Shown: positions 53,955-61,900 of the stretch, piece by piece | Layout: each line of letters begins with the position of its first letter | Numbering within the stretch: position 1 is the stretch's first letter | Assembly (NCBI GenBank): GCA_963976435.1 | Contig: CAXBKQ010000019.1 | Span: 1-64,000 of the forward strand | DNA from: CAKZNE01 sp963976435 | GTDB taxonomy: Bacteria; Bacteroidota; Bacteroidia; Flavobacteriales; Schleiferiaceae | Reading direction: 5' to 3' | DNA length: 64,000 nucleotides | The notes under the pieces: model-generated | What the model saw: only the letters and a program-made list of their open reading frames with translations | What the model was told of the DNA's origin: nothing | The model's database searches: none | Position numbers and translations under genes: made by a program

Positions 53955-54293
53955 ATGAAGGAATCAGACAAGGAGAAATATAGGGAAACCTTGGAAAAAT
54001 CCATGGTGAAAATTAGGCTTGAAATTGAGGAATTGGAAGAATTAACCCAACCCATCTCCCCCGAAAATGCTATTGGTAGAGTTTCCAGAATGGATGCCAT
54101 TAATAATAAAAGCGTAAACGAATCCGCGCTGCGAAAAAAAAGGCAGATTCTGATTAGAATGAATCACAACTTAAATAATATCGATAAAGTAGATTTTGGG
54201 AAATGCTTGAGGTGTAAAAATCCCATCCCTATTGAGAGATTACTTTTTATTCCTGAAACAAATAGCTGCACCCCATGCGCTAGAATTAGATAA
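53955..54293 (+). CDS. TraR/DksA family zinc-finger protein
   Basis: A 112-residue protein with an N-terminal coiled coil (~1-85) and a C-terminal C4 zinc finger (KCLRC ... SCTPC, cysteines ~88, 91, 106, 109). DksA relatives bind RNA polymerase's secondary channel and modify transcription initiation; Bacteroidota have several divergent copies. Stand-alone gene between gap and a convergent surface-protein gene. Confidence 0.87.
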   Translation: MKESDKEKYRETLEKSMVKIRLEIEELEELTQPISPENAIGRVSRMDAINNKSVNESALRKKRQILIRMNHNLNNIDKVDFGKCLRCKNPIPIERLLFIPETNSCTPCARIR

Positions 54294-54295
54294 AG

Positions 54296-54324
54296 AAAAA
54301 GCCGTTGAATAAAAATTCAACGGC
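54296..54324 (-). terminator. rho-independent terminator for the Cys-repeat surface protein
   Basis: GCCGTTGAAT (54301-54310) and ATTCAACGGC (54315-54324) form a perfect 10 bp stem with a 4 nt loop. Read on the minus strand it is followed by TTTTTC, so it should terminate the minus-strand gene ending at 54410. It begins only 7 nt after the convergent DksA-type stop. A second, weaker pair (ATTGCCC/GGGCAAT, 54351-54382) lies between. Confidence 0.68.
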
Positions 54325-54409
54325 TCCGTCATTGTTTGACCTATTGAGTAATTGCCCCAGCCCCTACAACTATATGGGCAATCACCAATAAGTCTATTAA
54401 ACCATATTT

Positions 54410-56095
54410 TTAGCGAATAACGCTTAGTCTAAATGATTGATTTTCATTTCCAGCTTGGATATTTACCAAATAAATTCCAGCGGGAAGATTACTAATATCA
54501 ATCCTTTGATCAACACTTAATTCTCTTGCTTCAATTTTTTGAACTAACATTCCGTTGGTGCTCATTACTTTAAGAGTATAATCCCTTAGGTTTAAGAATT
54601 CTCCTTTAATATGAACAGATTCCGAAGCTGGATTTGGATAAACATTAAAGTTTGCCAATTCATTTTCCTCAATTCCTATAGAAGCACAATCAGAGCATGC
54701 CTCCCAGCAATAGCTAGGTAGAATAGAATCACCACCTACAACAAAAGATCTATTGGTAAAACCACCTACTGTTCTAGTACAAGACTCTCCACCAGCAAAA
54801 TTCTCCTGACCTGTCCATCCGTCTACAGTAAACTTAAAATCGATTGTGTCGGCTGCTACATTTACCGTAAGCTCATAAATAGAATCATTATCTGGATCGG
54901 CCATTGGAGCACAAGCACCACACCAATTATTAAAGCTTCCATTTAGATTCACAGTAGTAAATGCAGGACCTGTGTATTTGGTCATATCTACTGAAAAAGT
55001 AATATTTCCAGAACTTGGCGTTCCCGTACATGAGGCACATTCTCCCCAGCAAACTGGTGATAATAATACATCTCCACTTAATGTTAGGAATCTATTCGTA
55101 AAACCACTAGCGGTTTTTGTACATGGGCTACCAGGACTAAGAGACTCTTGACCGGTCCAGTTGTCGTGGGCAAATTTATATTCAATTGAATCAGCAATAA
55201 TGGTTACCCAACTTGTCCAAATTCCATCACCATCAGGGTCACTCATTGGCGTACAGTTTCCGCACCATCCATTAAAGTCACCATTAACCTCCGGAGTTGT
55301 AAAAGCCCCAGTATATTGATTCATATCCACTTGAAATCCAATATTATAAGCTGAAGGAACATTTTGACAGCTCATACAAGATTCCCAACAAACTGGGCTA
55401 AAAACGGTATCACCAGTTAAAACTGCAAATCTATTGGTAAATCCTCCTGTAGTTTTGGTACAAGATTCACCACCAGCAAAATTTTCTTGACCTGTCCATC
55501 CATCTAGGGTAAACTTGTATTCTATAGAATCATTTAATAATGGAAGGGTAATAGTCCAAATACTATCTCCATCTGCATCGCTCATAGGATTACAAGATCC
55601 ACACCATCCATTAAAATCACCATTTAAATTTACAGTTGTATAGGTGCTTGCGCTGTATTCTCTCATATCCACTGCAAAGGATATACTCTTTGGCTGTGGT
55701 GCTAAGGCACAACTAGCACAAGAATTCCAGCAAACTGTATCTAATACAGTATCATTTGCATAGATCAACTCTCTATTGGTAAACCCACCATTGGTTACAG
55801 TACAAGGTTCACCACCATTAAAGTTCTCCTGATTGGTCCAACCGTCTACTGTAAATTTATATTCTATTGTATCTGGGGCATTTAAAGTCATGGTGATTTC
55901 GTAAACGCCATCATTGTTTACATCAGTCATGGTATCACAGCTTCCACACCATCCATTAAATGTTCCATTTAGGTTCACAATAGAAAAGCTTCCACCAAAT
56001 TGATTCATGTCCACAACAAAAGTCACATTTTTAGTCTGTGCCATCATTAAAGTTGAGCAAAGACTTAAAAGGAATAAGCTGTAAATTTTTCTCAT
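54410..56095 (-). CDS. four-repeat Cys-rich surface protein, T9SS type A
   Basis: A 561-residue exported protein: signal peptide (1-20), four tandem ~108-residue beta domains (22-129, 136-243, 250-356, 363-470), then a T9SS type A sorting domain (484-561, YPNPASESVHIKG). Each repeat runs VDM...LNGxFNxWCGxC...DxxY/W...IEYKF...DGWTxQE...CT...GGFTNR...CWxxCxxC. The fold resembles starch-binding/CBM-like Ig domains with WNGxF-type motifs. A glycan-binding surface role is inferred from fold and from the neighbouring glycosidase and sugar symporter. Divergent from the NUDIX regulator. Confidence 0.83.
   Translation of the reverse strand: MRKIYSLFLLSLCSTLMMAQTKNVTFVVDMNQFGGSFSIVNLNGTFNGWCGSCDTMTDVNNDGVYEITMTLNAPDTIEYKFTVDGWTNQENFNGGEPCTVTNGGFTNRELIYANDTVLDTVCWNSCASCALAPQPKSISFAVDMREYSASTYTTVNLNGDFNGWCGSCNPMSDADGDSIWTITLPLLNDSIEYKFTLDGWTGQENFAGGESCTKTTGGFTNRFAVLTGDTVFSPVCWESCMSCQNVPSAYNIGFQVDMNQYTGAFTTPEVNGDFNGWCGNCTPMSDPDGDGIWTSWVTIIADSIEYKFAHDNWTGQESLSPGSPCTKTASGFTNRFLTLSGDVLLSPVCWGECASCTGTPSSGNITFSVDMTKYTGPAFTTVNLNGSFNNWCGACAPMADPDNDSIYELTVNVAADTIDFKFTVDGWTGQENFAGGESCTRTVGGFTNRSFVVGGDSILPSYCWEACSDCASIGIEENELANFNVYPNPASESVHIKGEFLNLRDYTLKVMSTNGMLVQKIEARELSVDQRIDISNLPAGIYLVNIQAGNENQSFRLSVIR
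54686..56032 (-). repeat. four tandem ~340 bp coding repeats
   Basis: Within the surface-protein gene, four repeats with a period of about 113-114 codons encode the Cys-rich domains at residues 22-129, 136-243, 250-356 and 363-470. Conserved blocks are WCGxC, a central Cys, GGFTNR and CWxxCxxC. Repeats 2 and 4 appear closest (TGQENFAGGESCT in both), which suggests recent internal duplication or gene conversion. Confidence 0.8.
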
Positions 56096-56112
56096 AGTAT
56101 TTAAATTTCGAT

Positions 56113-56120
56113 CAAAAGTA
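56113..56120 (-). promoter_or_regulatory. putative -7 element for the Cys-repeat surface protein
   Basis: On the minus strand TACTTTTG (56120 to 56113) matches TAnnTTTG, 17 nt upstream of the ATG at 56095. The palindrome at 56127-56151 covers the place where a -33 contact would fall, so a protein bound there should affect this promoter. Confidence 0.48.
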
Positions 56121-56126
56121 TAAAAA

Positions 56127-56151
56127 ACTTATGGTAAAAAGTACCATAAGT
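56127..56151. promoter_or_regulatory. perfect 25 bp palindromic operator candidate
   Basis: ACTTATGGTA (56127-56136) and TACCATAAGT (56142-56151) are exact inverted arms around the 5 nt spacer AAAAG. GTATAAAAAA flanks the arms on both sides as a direct repeat (56118-56127 and 56150-56159). It sits in the 98 nt divergent region between the surface-protein gene and the NUDIX-type regulator, the usual place for an autoregulatory operator of the NrtR/AraR NUDIX regulators. Confidence 0.65.
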
Positions 56152-56193
56152 ATAAAAAATGTATATTTACCCCGAAAATTTTTTATTTTTAGA

Positions 56194-56922
56194 ATGACCC
56201 CTAGTCCTTTAAAACTCCCTGTAGACCACTACCAGATTGACCTCCAAGAATTTTTTCAATTTGGAATGTCAATTGATTGCGCGGTGTTTGGATATGATCG
56301 TGAAGGGCTAAAAATCTTACTAATTAAGAGGGGAACTGAACCATTTAAAGACTTTTGGGCCATCCCTGGAGACCTAGTTTATCCCAAAGAAGATTTGGAA
56401 GCTGCGGTTCAAAGAGTCTTAAAAGCACTTACTGGAATTTCCGATTTATACATGGATCAAGCCAGTACTTTTGGTGAGGTTTCGAGGCATCCATTAGGCA
56501 GGGTTATTACTGTTGGATATTTTGCCCTAATTAATATTGCCCGTTATAATCTTAAAGCTTCATCTTGGGCAACAAATGCAAAATGGGTTTCTATTAATGA
56601 AATACCAAACCTGGCATTTGACCATGATAAAATTGTAGAAAGTTCCCTTGAAAGAATAAGGAAAAGGATGCGTATCCAACCTATTGGTTTCAATCTCCTT
56701 CCCAAAAAATTCACCTTAAACGATATTCAAAAATTATATGAGGATTTATTAGGAACTCAGTTTGACAAGGCTAATTTTCGAAAGAAAATTCAGAAAATGA
56801 AACTCCTTCAACCTCTAAAAGAATTAGAATCAAATGTTGCTCATCGTCCAGCTAAACTTTATAAATTTAACCAAAGAAGATACAATAGCTTAATTAACAA
56901 AGGGTTCAACTTCGAATTATAA
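56194..56922 (+). CDS. NUDIX-family transcriptional regulator (NrtR/AraR type)
   Basis: A 242-residue regulator. A NUDIX-fold ligand domain (~25-155: SIDCAVFGYDREGLKILLIK, RGTEPFKDFWAIPGDLV) has a degenerate Nudix box (DLEAAVQRVLKALTG), so hydrolase activity is unlikely. The C-terminal winged helix (~160-242: FTLNDIQKLYEDLLG, NFRKKIQKM) binds DNA. In Bacteroidota, such proteins include the arabinose regulator AraR. Start chosen at ATG 56194; upstream residues in the longer frame fall within the operator. It likely controls the glycosidase/symporter genes 4 nt downstream and the divergent surface gene. Confidence 0.87.
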   Translation: MTPSPLKLPVDHYQIDLQEFFQFGMSIDCAVFGYDREGLKILLIKRGTEPFKDFWAIPGDLVYPKEDLEAAVQRVLKALTGISDLYMDQASTFGEVSRHPLGRVITVGYFALINIARYNLKASSWATNAKWVSINEIPNLAFDHDKIVESSLERIRKRMRIQPIGFNLLPKKFTLNDIQKLYEDLLGTQFDKANFRKKIQKMKLLQPLKELESNVAHRPAKLYKFNQRRYNSLINKGFNFEL

Positions 56923-56925
56923 ATA

Positions 56926-58275
56926 ATGCCCATACGCTCCATTACCATTTTCAGTCTTTTATTTTCCATTTTGGCTATCCCTAGTCTTTCAGCTCAGGCG
57001 ATAAAAGTTGAAATCGTAAAAAAGGGAGAATCTTGGCAATTGCTTAGAGATGGGCAAGCCTATTACATTAAAGGGGCGGGTGGAAAAACAGAACTTAAAA
57101 CCCTGGTGGAAATTGGTGGAAATTCTTTTCGTACTTGGAGTGCAGACGATGGACTGAAAATATTAGATGAGGCTCATAATTTAGGTCTTACTGTAATGAT
57201 GGGATTATGGGTACAGCACGAAAGACATGGCTTTGACTATAATAATGAAGAAGCTGTGCAAAAACAATTGGATCGGTTTACAAACATTGTGGAAAAATTG
57301 AAAGATCATCCTGCCTTATTATTATGGGGAATTGGAAATGAAGTAGATCTCAATTATAGTAATACTAAGGTTTGGAATGCCATAAATGATATTGCCAAAA
57401 TGGTGCATAAACTAGACCCCAATCACCCTACAACAACGGTTACTGCTGGTCTAGACTCGCTAGAGGTAGATCTCATAAAAAGAAGAGCACCTGAAATTGA
57501 TATCTATTCCGTAAACACTTATGGAGGACTAGCATCCGTATGCAGAAATATCAAAAAATTTGGTTGGACAGGACCCTATCTTATTACAGAATGGGGACCT
57601 AATGGCCATTGGGAGGTAGCAAAAACAGAATGGGGAGTGCCTATAGAACAAACCAGTTCAGAAAAAGCAGAATCATATTTCACTCGTTACAATCAATCCA
57701 TTGAAATGGATAAGACCCATTGCCTAGGCTCCTATGTTTTCCTTTGGGGACATAAGCAAGAAACTACCGCTACTTGGTATGGTTTATTTTCTAAAGGTGG
57801 AGAAAAATCTGAAGCCGTAAATAAATTGGAGGAGCTATGGACTGGAAACAAGTCGAGGAACTATGCTCCAATAGTAGATTCAGTTGTACTTAATGGTCAA
57901 AAGCTTGGTGAGGATATTTACTTAAAAGCCACCGCCATAAATCAGGCAAAAATTTATTTGAAGGATCCTGACGGTGATCGATTAAAAATTAGCTGGAGAA
58001 TAATTAATGAAAGTACTAAAACCCGTGAAGGTGGAGATGCGGAAGCTGAACCAGAAGCAGAAACGGGCCTGATACTTTCTTCACCAAAAAATTCAGTGAA
58101 GTTTAGAACCCCTAAAAAGGAAGGAGCATATCGCCTTTTTGTTTTTGTATATGATGGTGAAGATCATTATAGTTATGCCAATATTCCCTTTTATGCCTTG
58201 CCCTACAATGAAAAAGATGATCAGCGGTTGTTGAGATTCAAAAAACAAAGTCTTGATTCTTTTAAGGAAGAATAG
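56926..58275 (+). CDS. secreted clan GH-A glycoside hydrolase
   Basis: A 449-residue exported glycosidase. Signal peptide (1-23), a TIM-barrel domain (~25-310) and a C-terminal Ig/cadherin-like domain (~312-430, IYLKDPDGDRLKISW). Catalytic residues expected for retaining clan GH-A enzymes are Glu139 in WGIGNEVD (acid/base) and Glu222 in LITEWGPNG (nucleophile). The fold is near GH2/GH5-type barrels; the exact family and substrate cannot be settled from reading. No T9SS domain or lipobox, so it is probably periplasmic. Begins 4 nt after the regulator. Confidence 0.87.
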   Translation: MPIRSITIFSLLFSILAIPSLSAQAIKVEIVKKGESWQLLRDGQAYYIKGAGGKTELKTLVEIGGNSFRTWSADDGLKILDEAHNLGLTVMMGLWVQHERHGFDYNNEEAVQKQLDRFTNIVEKLKDHPALLLWGIGNEVDLNYSNTKVWNAINDIAKMVHKLDPNHPTTTVTAGLDSLEVDLIKRRAPEIDIYSVNTYGGLASVCRNIKKFGWTGPYLITEWGPNGHWEVAKTEWGVPIEQTSSEKAESYFTRYNQSIEMDKTHCLGSYVFLWGHKQETTATWYGLFSKGGEKSEAVNKLEELWTGNKSRNYAPIVDSVVLNGQKLGEDIYLKATAINQAKIYLKDPDGDRLKISWRIINESTKTREGGDAEAEPEAETGLILSSPKNSVKFRTPKKEGAYRLFVFVYDGEDHYSYANIPFYALPYNEKDDQRLLRFKKQSLDSFKEE

Positions 58276-58304
58276 CATTTAAGGCTTTATTAATTAGACT
58301 GTTT

Positions 58305-59939
58305 ATGTTCAAAAATTTAGATTCTTTAGACCTCATTGTAATTGCATCCTATTTTGTACTAGTCTTTGCCATTGCCTTTTTTATGGTGAGAAAGGGAAAG
58401 AAAAATAGTGGCGCATCGGAAAATTATTTTCTAGGAGGAAGGAATCTAGGTTGGTTTGCTATTGGAGCATCTTTATTTGCCTCAAATATTGGCTCAGAAC
58501 ATTTAATTGGTCTAGCAGGAGCAGGCGCCGCTGGAGATTTCGCAGCGGGGCAATTTGAAATACTCGCCGCATTCATGCTCTTATTGTTAGGCTGGGTATT
58601 TGTCCCCTTCTATTTAAAGAGCGGGGTTTTTACCATGCCCGAATTTTTGGAAAAACGATATGACAAATGGTCTAGAGGCTACCTTTCATGGGTTTCAATT
58701 ATAGCCTATATCCTCACCAAAATATCTGTTACTATCGCCGCTGGAGGAATTGTTTTTACCTCCCTACTAGGAATCAGCTTTTGGACAGGAGCCATTATTA
58801 TTGTTGTGGCAACAGGTATTTACACGGTATTTGGTGGATTAAAAGCGGTAGTATATACAGACCTAATGCAAATGTTTGTTTTGGTGGGTGGTTCTATTGC
58901 CCTCTGTTATTACGGCTTCCAAGCTTTAGATGGTGGCTGGACAGAACTTAACCAAAGAGTAGATAACAGTTACTTCAATCTTTGGCGACCCTTTAAAGAT
59001 CCAGATTTTCCATGGACAGGAATAATCTTTGGCGCTCCCATCCTCGGGGTTTGGTATTGGTGTACAGATCAATTTATTGTACAAAGGGTTTTAGCGGCAA
59101 AAAATTTAAGTCACGCAAGAAAAGGGACGATTTTCGCAGGTTATTTAAAAATGCTTCCTCTTTTTATTTTCATGGTTCCTGGAGTATTAGCCTATGCCTT
59201 AAGCACAGGACCAGATCCGGCCCTAAGCTTCCCAGTGGAAGATGGTAAACCCGTTTATGATGCGGCCTTGCCCATTATGACTTTACAATTACTACCGGCA
59301 GGAGTTAAAGGTTTAGTGGTAGCCGGACTTCTTGCCGCATTAATGAGCTCACTTTCTTCGGTTTTTAATTCTTGTTCTACACTTTTTACCATAGATATTT
59401 ATAAAAAATACTTTCCCGAAACAAAGGAGAAAAAACTAGTTCTTGTAGGGCAGCTTGCCACGGTAGCACTGGTAGGATTAGGTTTGGCCTGGATACCACT
59501 TCTAAAAATTATTGAAGGTGGACTTTTCCAAAAACTACAAAGTATTCAAGCCTATATCTCCCCTCCTATTGCTGCGGTTTTTCTTTTGGGAATTTTTAAC
59601 AAAAAGCTAAATGCCAAGGGTGCAAAATATGCATTACTAACAGGCTTTTTTATTGGAGTATTAAGGTTAGTAATGGAATTGATGAAATCAGACCTCAAGG
59701 GAATAGCTTTCGCTTTTGCCGACATGAATTTCCTACACTTTGCTCTATTGCTATTTGTAATTTGCAGTGCTGTGCTATTAGTTATTAGCGCCAATTCTAG
59801 TCAAGGAATTAAGGCCAATATTTCCAATTTAACCTATTCTACAGGTAACCAAGTTAGTTTTAAGGACGAAGGGCTAAACATTGTTTTATCCTTTGGATTG
59901 GTGATTTGCATAATCGCTTTATGGCTATATTTTAGTTAA
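58305..59939 (+). CDS. SSS-family sodium/sugar symporter
   Basis: A 544-residue inner-membrane transporter of the sodium:solute symporter family, SglT-like branch. ENYFLGGRNLGWFAIGASLF (~33-52), SNIGSEHLIGLAG and GGLKAVVYTDLMQMFVLVGG (~173-192) are typical, with about 14 helices. Likely brings a mono- or oligosaccharide released by the adjacent glycosidase into the cell with Na+. Lies 29 nt after the glycosidase gene, and 16 nt before the first outer-membrane protein gene. Confidence 0.92.
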   Translation: MFKNLDSLDLIVIASYFVLVFAIAFFMVRKGKKNSGASENYFLGGRNLGWFAIGASLFASNIGSEHLIGLAGAGAAGDFAAGQFEILAAFMLLLLGWVFVPFYLKSGVFTMPEFLEKRYDKWSRGYLSWVSIIAYILTKISVTIAAGGIVFTSLLGISFWTGAIIIVVATGIYTVFGGLKAVVYTDLMQMFVLVGGSIALCYYGFQALDGGWTELNQRVDNSYFNLWRPFKDPDFPWTGIIFGAPILGVWYWCTDQFIVQRVLAAKNLSHARKGTIFAGYLKMLPLFIFMVPGVLAYALSTGPDPALSFPVEDGKPVYDAALPIMTLQLLPAGVKGLVVAGLLAALMSSLSSVFNSCSTLFTIDIYKKYFPETKEKKLVLVGQLATVALVGLGLAWIPLLKIIEGGLFQKLQSIQAYISPPIAAVFLLGIFNKKLNAKGAKYALLTGFFIGVLRLVMELMKSDLKGIAFAFADMNFLHFALLLFVICSAVLLVISANSSQGIKANISNLTYSTGNQVSFKDEGLNIVLSFGLVICIIALWLYFS

Positions 59940-59955
59940 AAGCTGAAACCATTAT

Positions 59956-61899
59956 ATGAAAAGAATAATACCTATAATAGTTTGCCTTTTAATCCTGCTT
60001 TCTGCTCAGGCTCAAAATGATAGTTTATCATTTGGAAAGGAGAGCTTAAGCAATATGGGATTGTTTCCCAAAAAACCAGCAGATAAGCTTTATAATTTTG
60101 GTGTAGGTGGATATTATCGCTTTTTTGCAACCTACCTCAACTTGGATCAACCTTACCTATTAGATGCAAATTCCAATACTCAAACACTGCCAAAAACCTT
60201 ATTCATTGGCGACGATGCGCAGCTGCCAAATCTTTCGCTAAACTTTTCCGGAAGACCAAGCACCAAAGCATCTTGGGGATTCGACCTATTCATGTTTCAA
60301 TTTTTAGACGGATCCATCGGTCCAACCTATAATCAAGGAATTGCAGACTCCTTAAGACCTGATTTGTATGATCCCCTTTCCAGCAGCCGCTTAGGTGCTA
60401 ATTTGGGTCTACAATTGGGAATAAATATGTATGGATCCTATAGTTCCGATTTTGGAGATTTTAATATTCGATTAGGTGGAATTCATTGGGTTTCTCTTAG
60501 TGATTTAACACTTGGTGCTAATATCGGATATCAACGCTATACCCTTTTTGAAAGAAACCCCTGGGATCCCTTGAGTAATAATATGTCTAAGAGATATGAA
60601 GATTATTATTCCACGGGAACTATAAATCAGGATGCAAGATGGGGAGAAAGGGCTTTTACAGGGCTTATTTTGGATGGTATAAAACTTCCTCATCAAACTT
60701 CATTCTCCTTACTATATGGTAAAACAGAATTGAATGGAGGTTTTGTAAGCATCCCCAACCTTAGCTATGGAGGAAAGATTAAAAAGGAATTTAGCAATGG
60801 AGATCATATCGCTCTAAACACCTTTAACAATTTAACTTACACCGATAGCCTCAATCAATCCTCTGTTGGATTTAATATTATCACCGCCGAATTTGAAAAA
60901 AAAATTAAGGGATTTCAGGTATTTGCTGAAATTGGGATAGGTAAATACAACAATCCTTTTGAAAATACAGATTGGGGGGAGGCCATAAAAATGAAACTTA
61001 AAATCCCCGCAAAATATTCCAAGTTCCCCATTGAATTGGTTTATTATAGAATTAGCCCACAGGTAATAAACAACAATGCAACTTTTTGGAATACTTCCAT
61101 TGTTGAAATTCAAAGTCAGCAAAGCACCACCACCCAAAGCCCAGATGTGCTAAGACCATTTTCCAGCGCCATTGTAAGTATTGGTCAAATGACTAATAAT
61201 AGACAAGGTCTGTCTTTAAACAGCAAAATAGAATTAGGAAAATTAATCATCGGTTTGGGTATTGAAAGTAGTGGTGAAATTGAAGCTGTTTCTAATACCA
61301 TTACCTATGGGCATAGGGTAAATCAGTTTAGTAGGTCTAGACTATGGCGATGGAGTTTCCCAGCCAATGTGGGGCCTTATAATCGCTATTCCGTAATTTA
61401 TAGAGACAGTTACGAAACCGTAAACCTTAGCGATGATGTTTTGGGAACTCCTATTTACAAGAAGTATTTCAATAATTTGGAAATACAACTAAAATATAAA
61501 CCTAAGCTCTTCAACAAAGATTTATATGTATTCTTCCTTGGGAATTATGTAAGTGCTCAAAGGGATTGGTCTCCAATATTGGTGGTAAGTGAAGATGCTT
61601 ATATAAGATCCTATACATCGGAATTGGAACTTTATTATAAACTCAGCAATGGCCTCAATTTAAACAGCTACTTAGGCTACGAAAGGATACTAGGAAATTA
61701 CAATACTGATATTGATAATATAAGTGCCAGACCCAGAAATCAAGAAGGAATTGGATATGGCTTAGGACTGGATTTGTCGCTGGGAAAAAGAACCGGACTC
61801 TTTTTAAGACATCGCTGGATAGAATTTGAAGATAGGAGCTTTGCATTAGACAAACTCTATGGACAAGAAACTTCATTAGAACTTAAAATATTTTTCTAG
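59956..61899 (+). CDS. predicted outer-membrane beta-barrel protein (1)
   Basis: A 647-residue exported protein (signal peptide 1-19, ending AQAQ). Alternating amphipathic strands with periodic Tyr/Gly run from ~45 to the end, and the last residues are LKIFF with terminal Phe, a barrel signature. No SusC plug or TonB box is seen. Function unknown; position suggests passage or recognition of the substrate used by the downstream-acting glycosidase and symporter. Stop is 1 nt before the next gene. Confidence 0.75.
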   Translation: MKRIIPIIVCLLILLSAQAQNDSLSFGKESLSNMGLFPKKPADKLYNFGVGGYYRFFATYLNLDQPYLLDANSNTQTLPKTLFIGDDAQLPNLSLNFSGRPSTKASWGFDLFMFQFLDGSIGPTYNQGIADSLRPDLYDPLSSSRLGANLGLQLGINMYGSYSSDFGDFNIRLGGIHWVSLSDLTLGANIGYQRYTLFERNPWDPLSNNMSKRYEDYYSTGTINQDARWGERAFTGLILDGIKLPHQTSFSLLYGKTELNGGFVSIPNLSYGGKIKKEFSNGDHIALNTFNNLTYTDSLNQSSVGFNIITAEFEKKIKGFQVFAEIGIGKYNNPFENTDWGEAIKMKLKIPAKYSKFPIELVYYRISPQVINNNATFWNTSIVEIQSQQSTTTQSPDVLRPFSSAIVSIGQMTNNRQGLSLNSKIELGKLIIGLGIESSGEIEAVSNTITYGHRVNQFSRSRLWRWSFPANVGPYNRYSVIYRDSYETVNLSDDVLGTPIYKKYFNNLEIQLKYKPKLFNKDLYVFFLGNYVSAQRDWSPILVVSEDAYIRSYTSELELYYKLSNGLNLNSYLGYERILGNYNTDIDNISARPRNQEGIGYGLGLDLSLGKRTGLFLRHRWIEFEDRSFALDKLYGQETSLELKIFF

Positions 61900-61900
61900 G

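Noticed and set aside
54686..56032. Repeats as a CRISPR or satellite array
   Set aside because: The ~340 bp period is in frame and encodes conserved protein domains; there are no short repeat-spacer units.
58688..59248. Plus-strand alternative frames within the symporter gene
   Set aside because: Trp/Arg/Cys-rich compositional shadows of a membrane protein gene in another frame.
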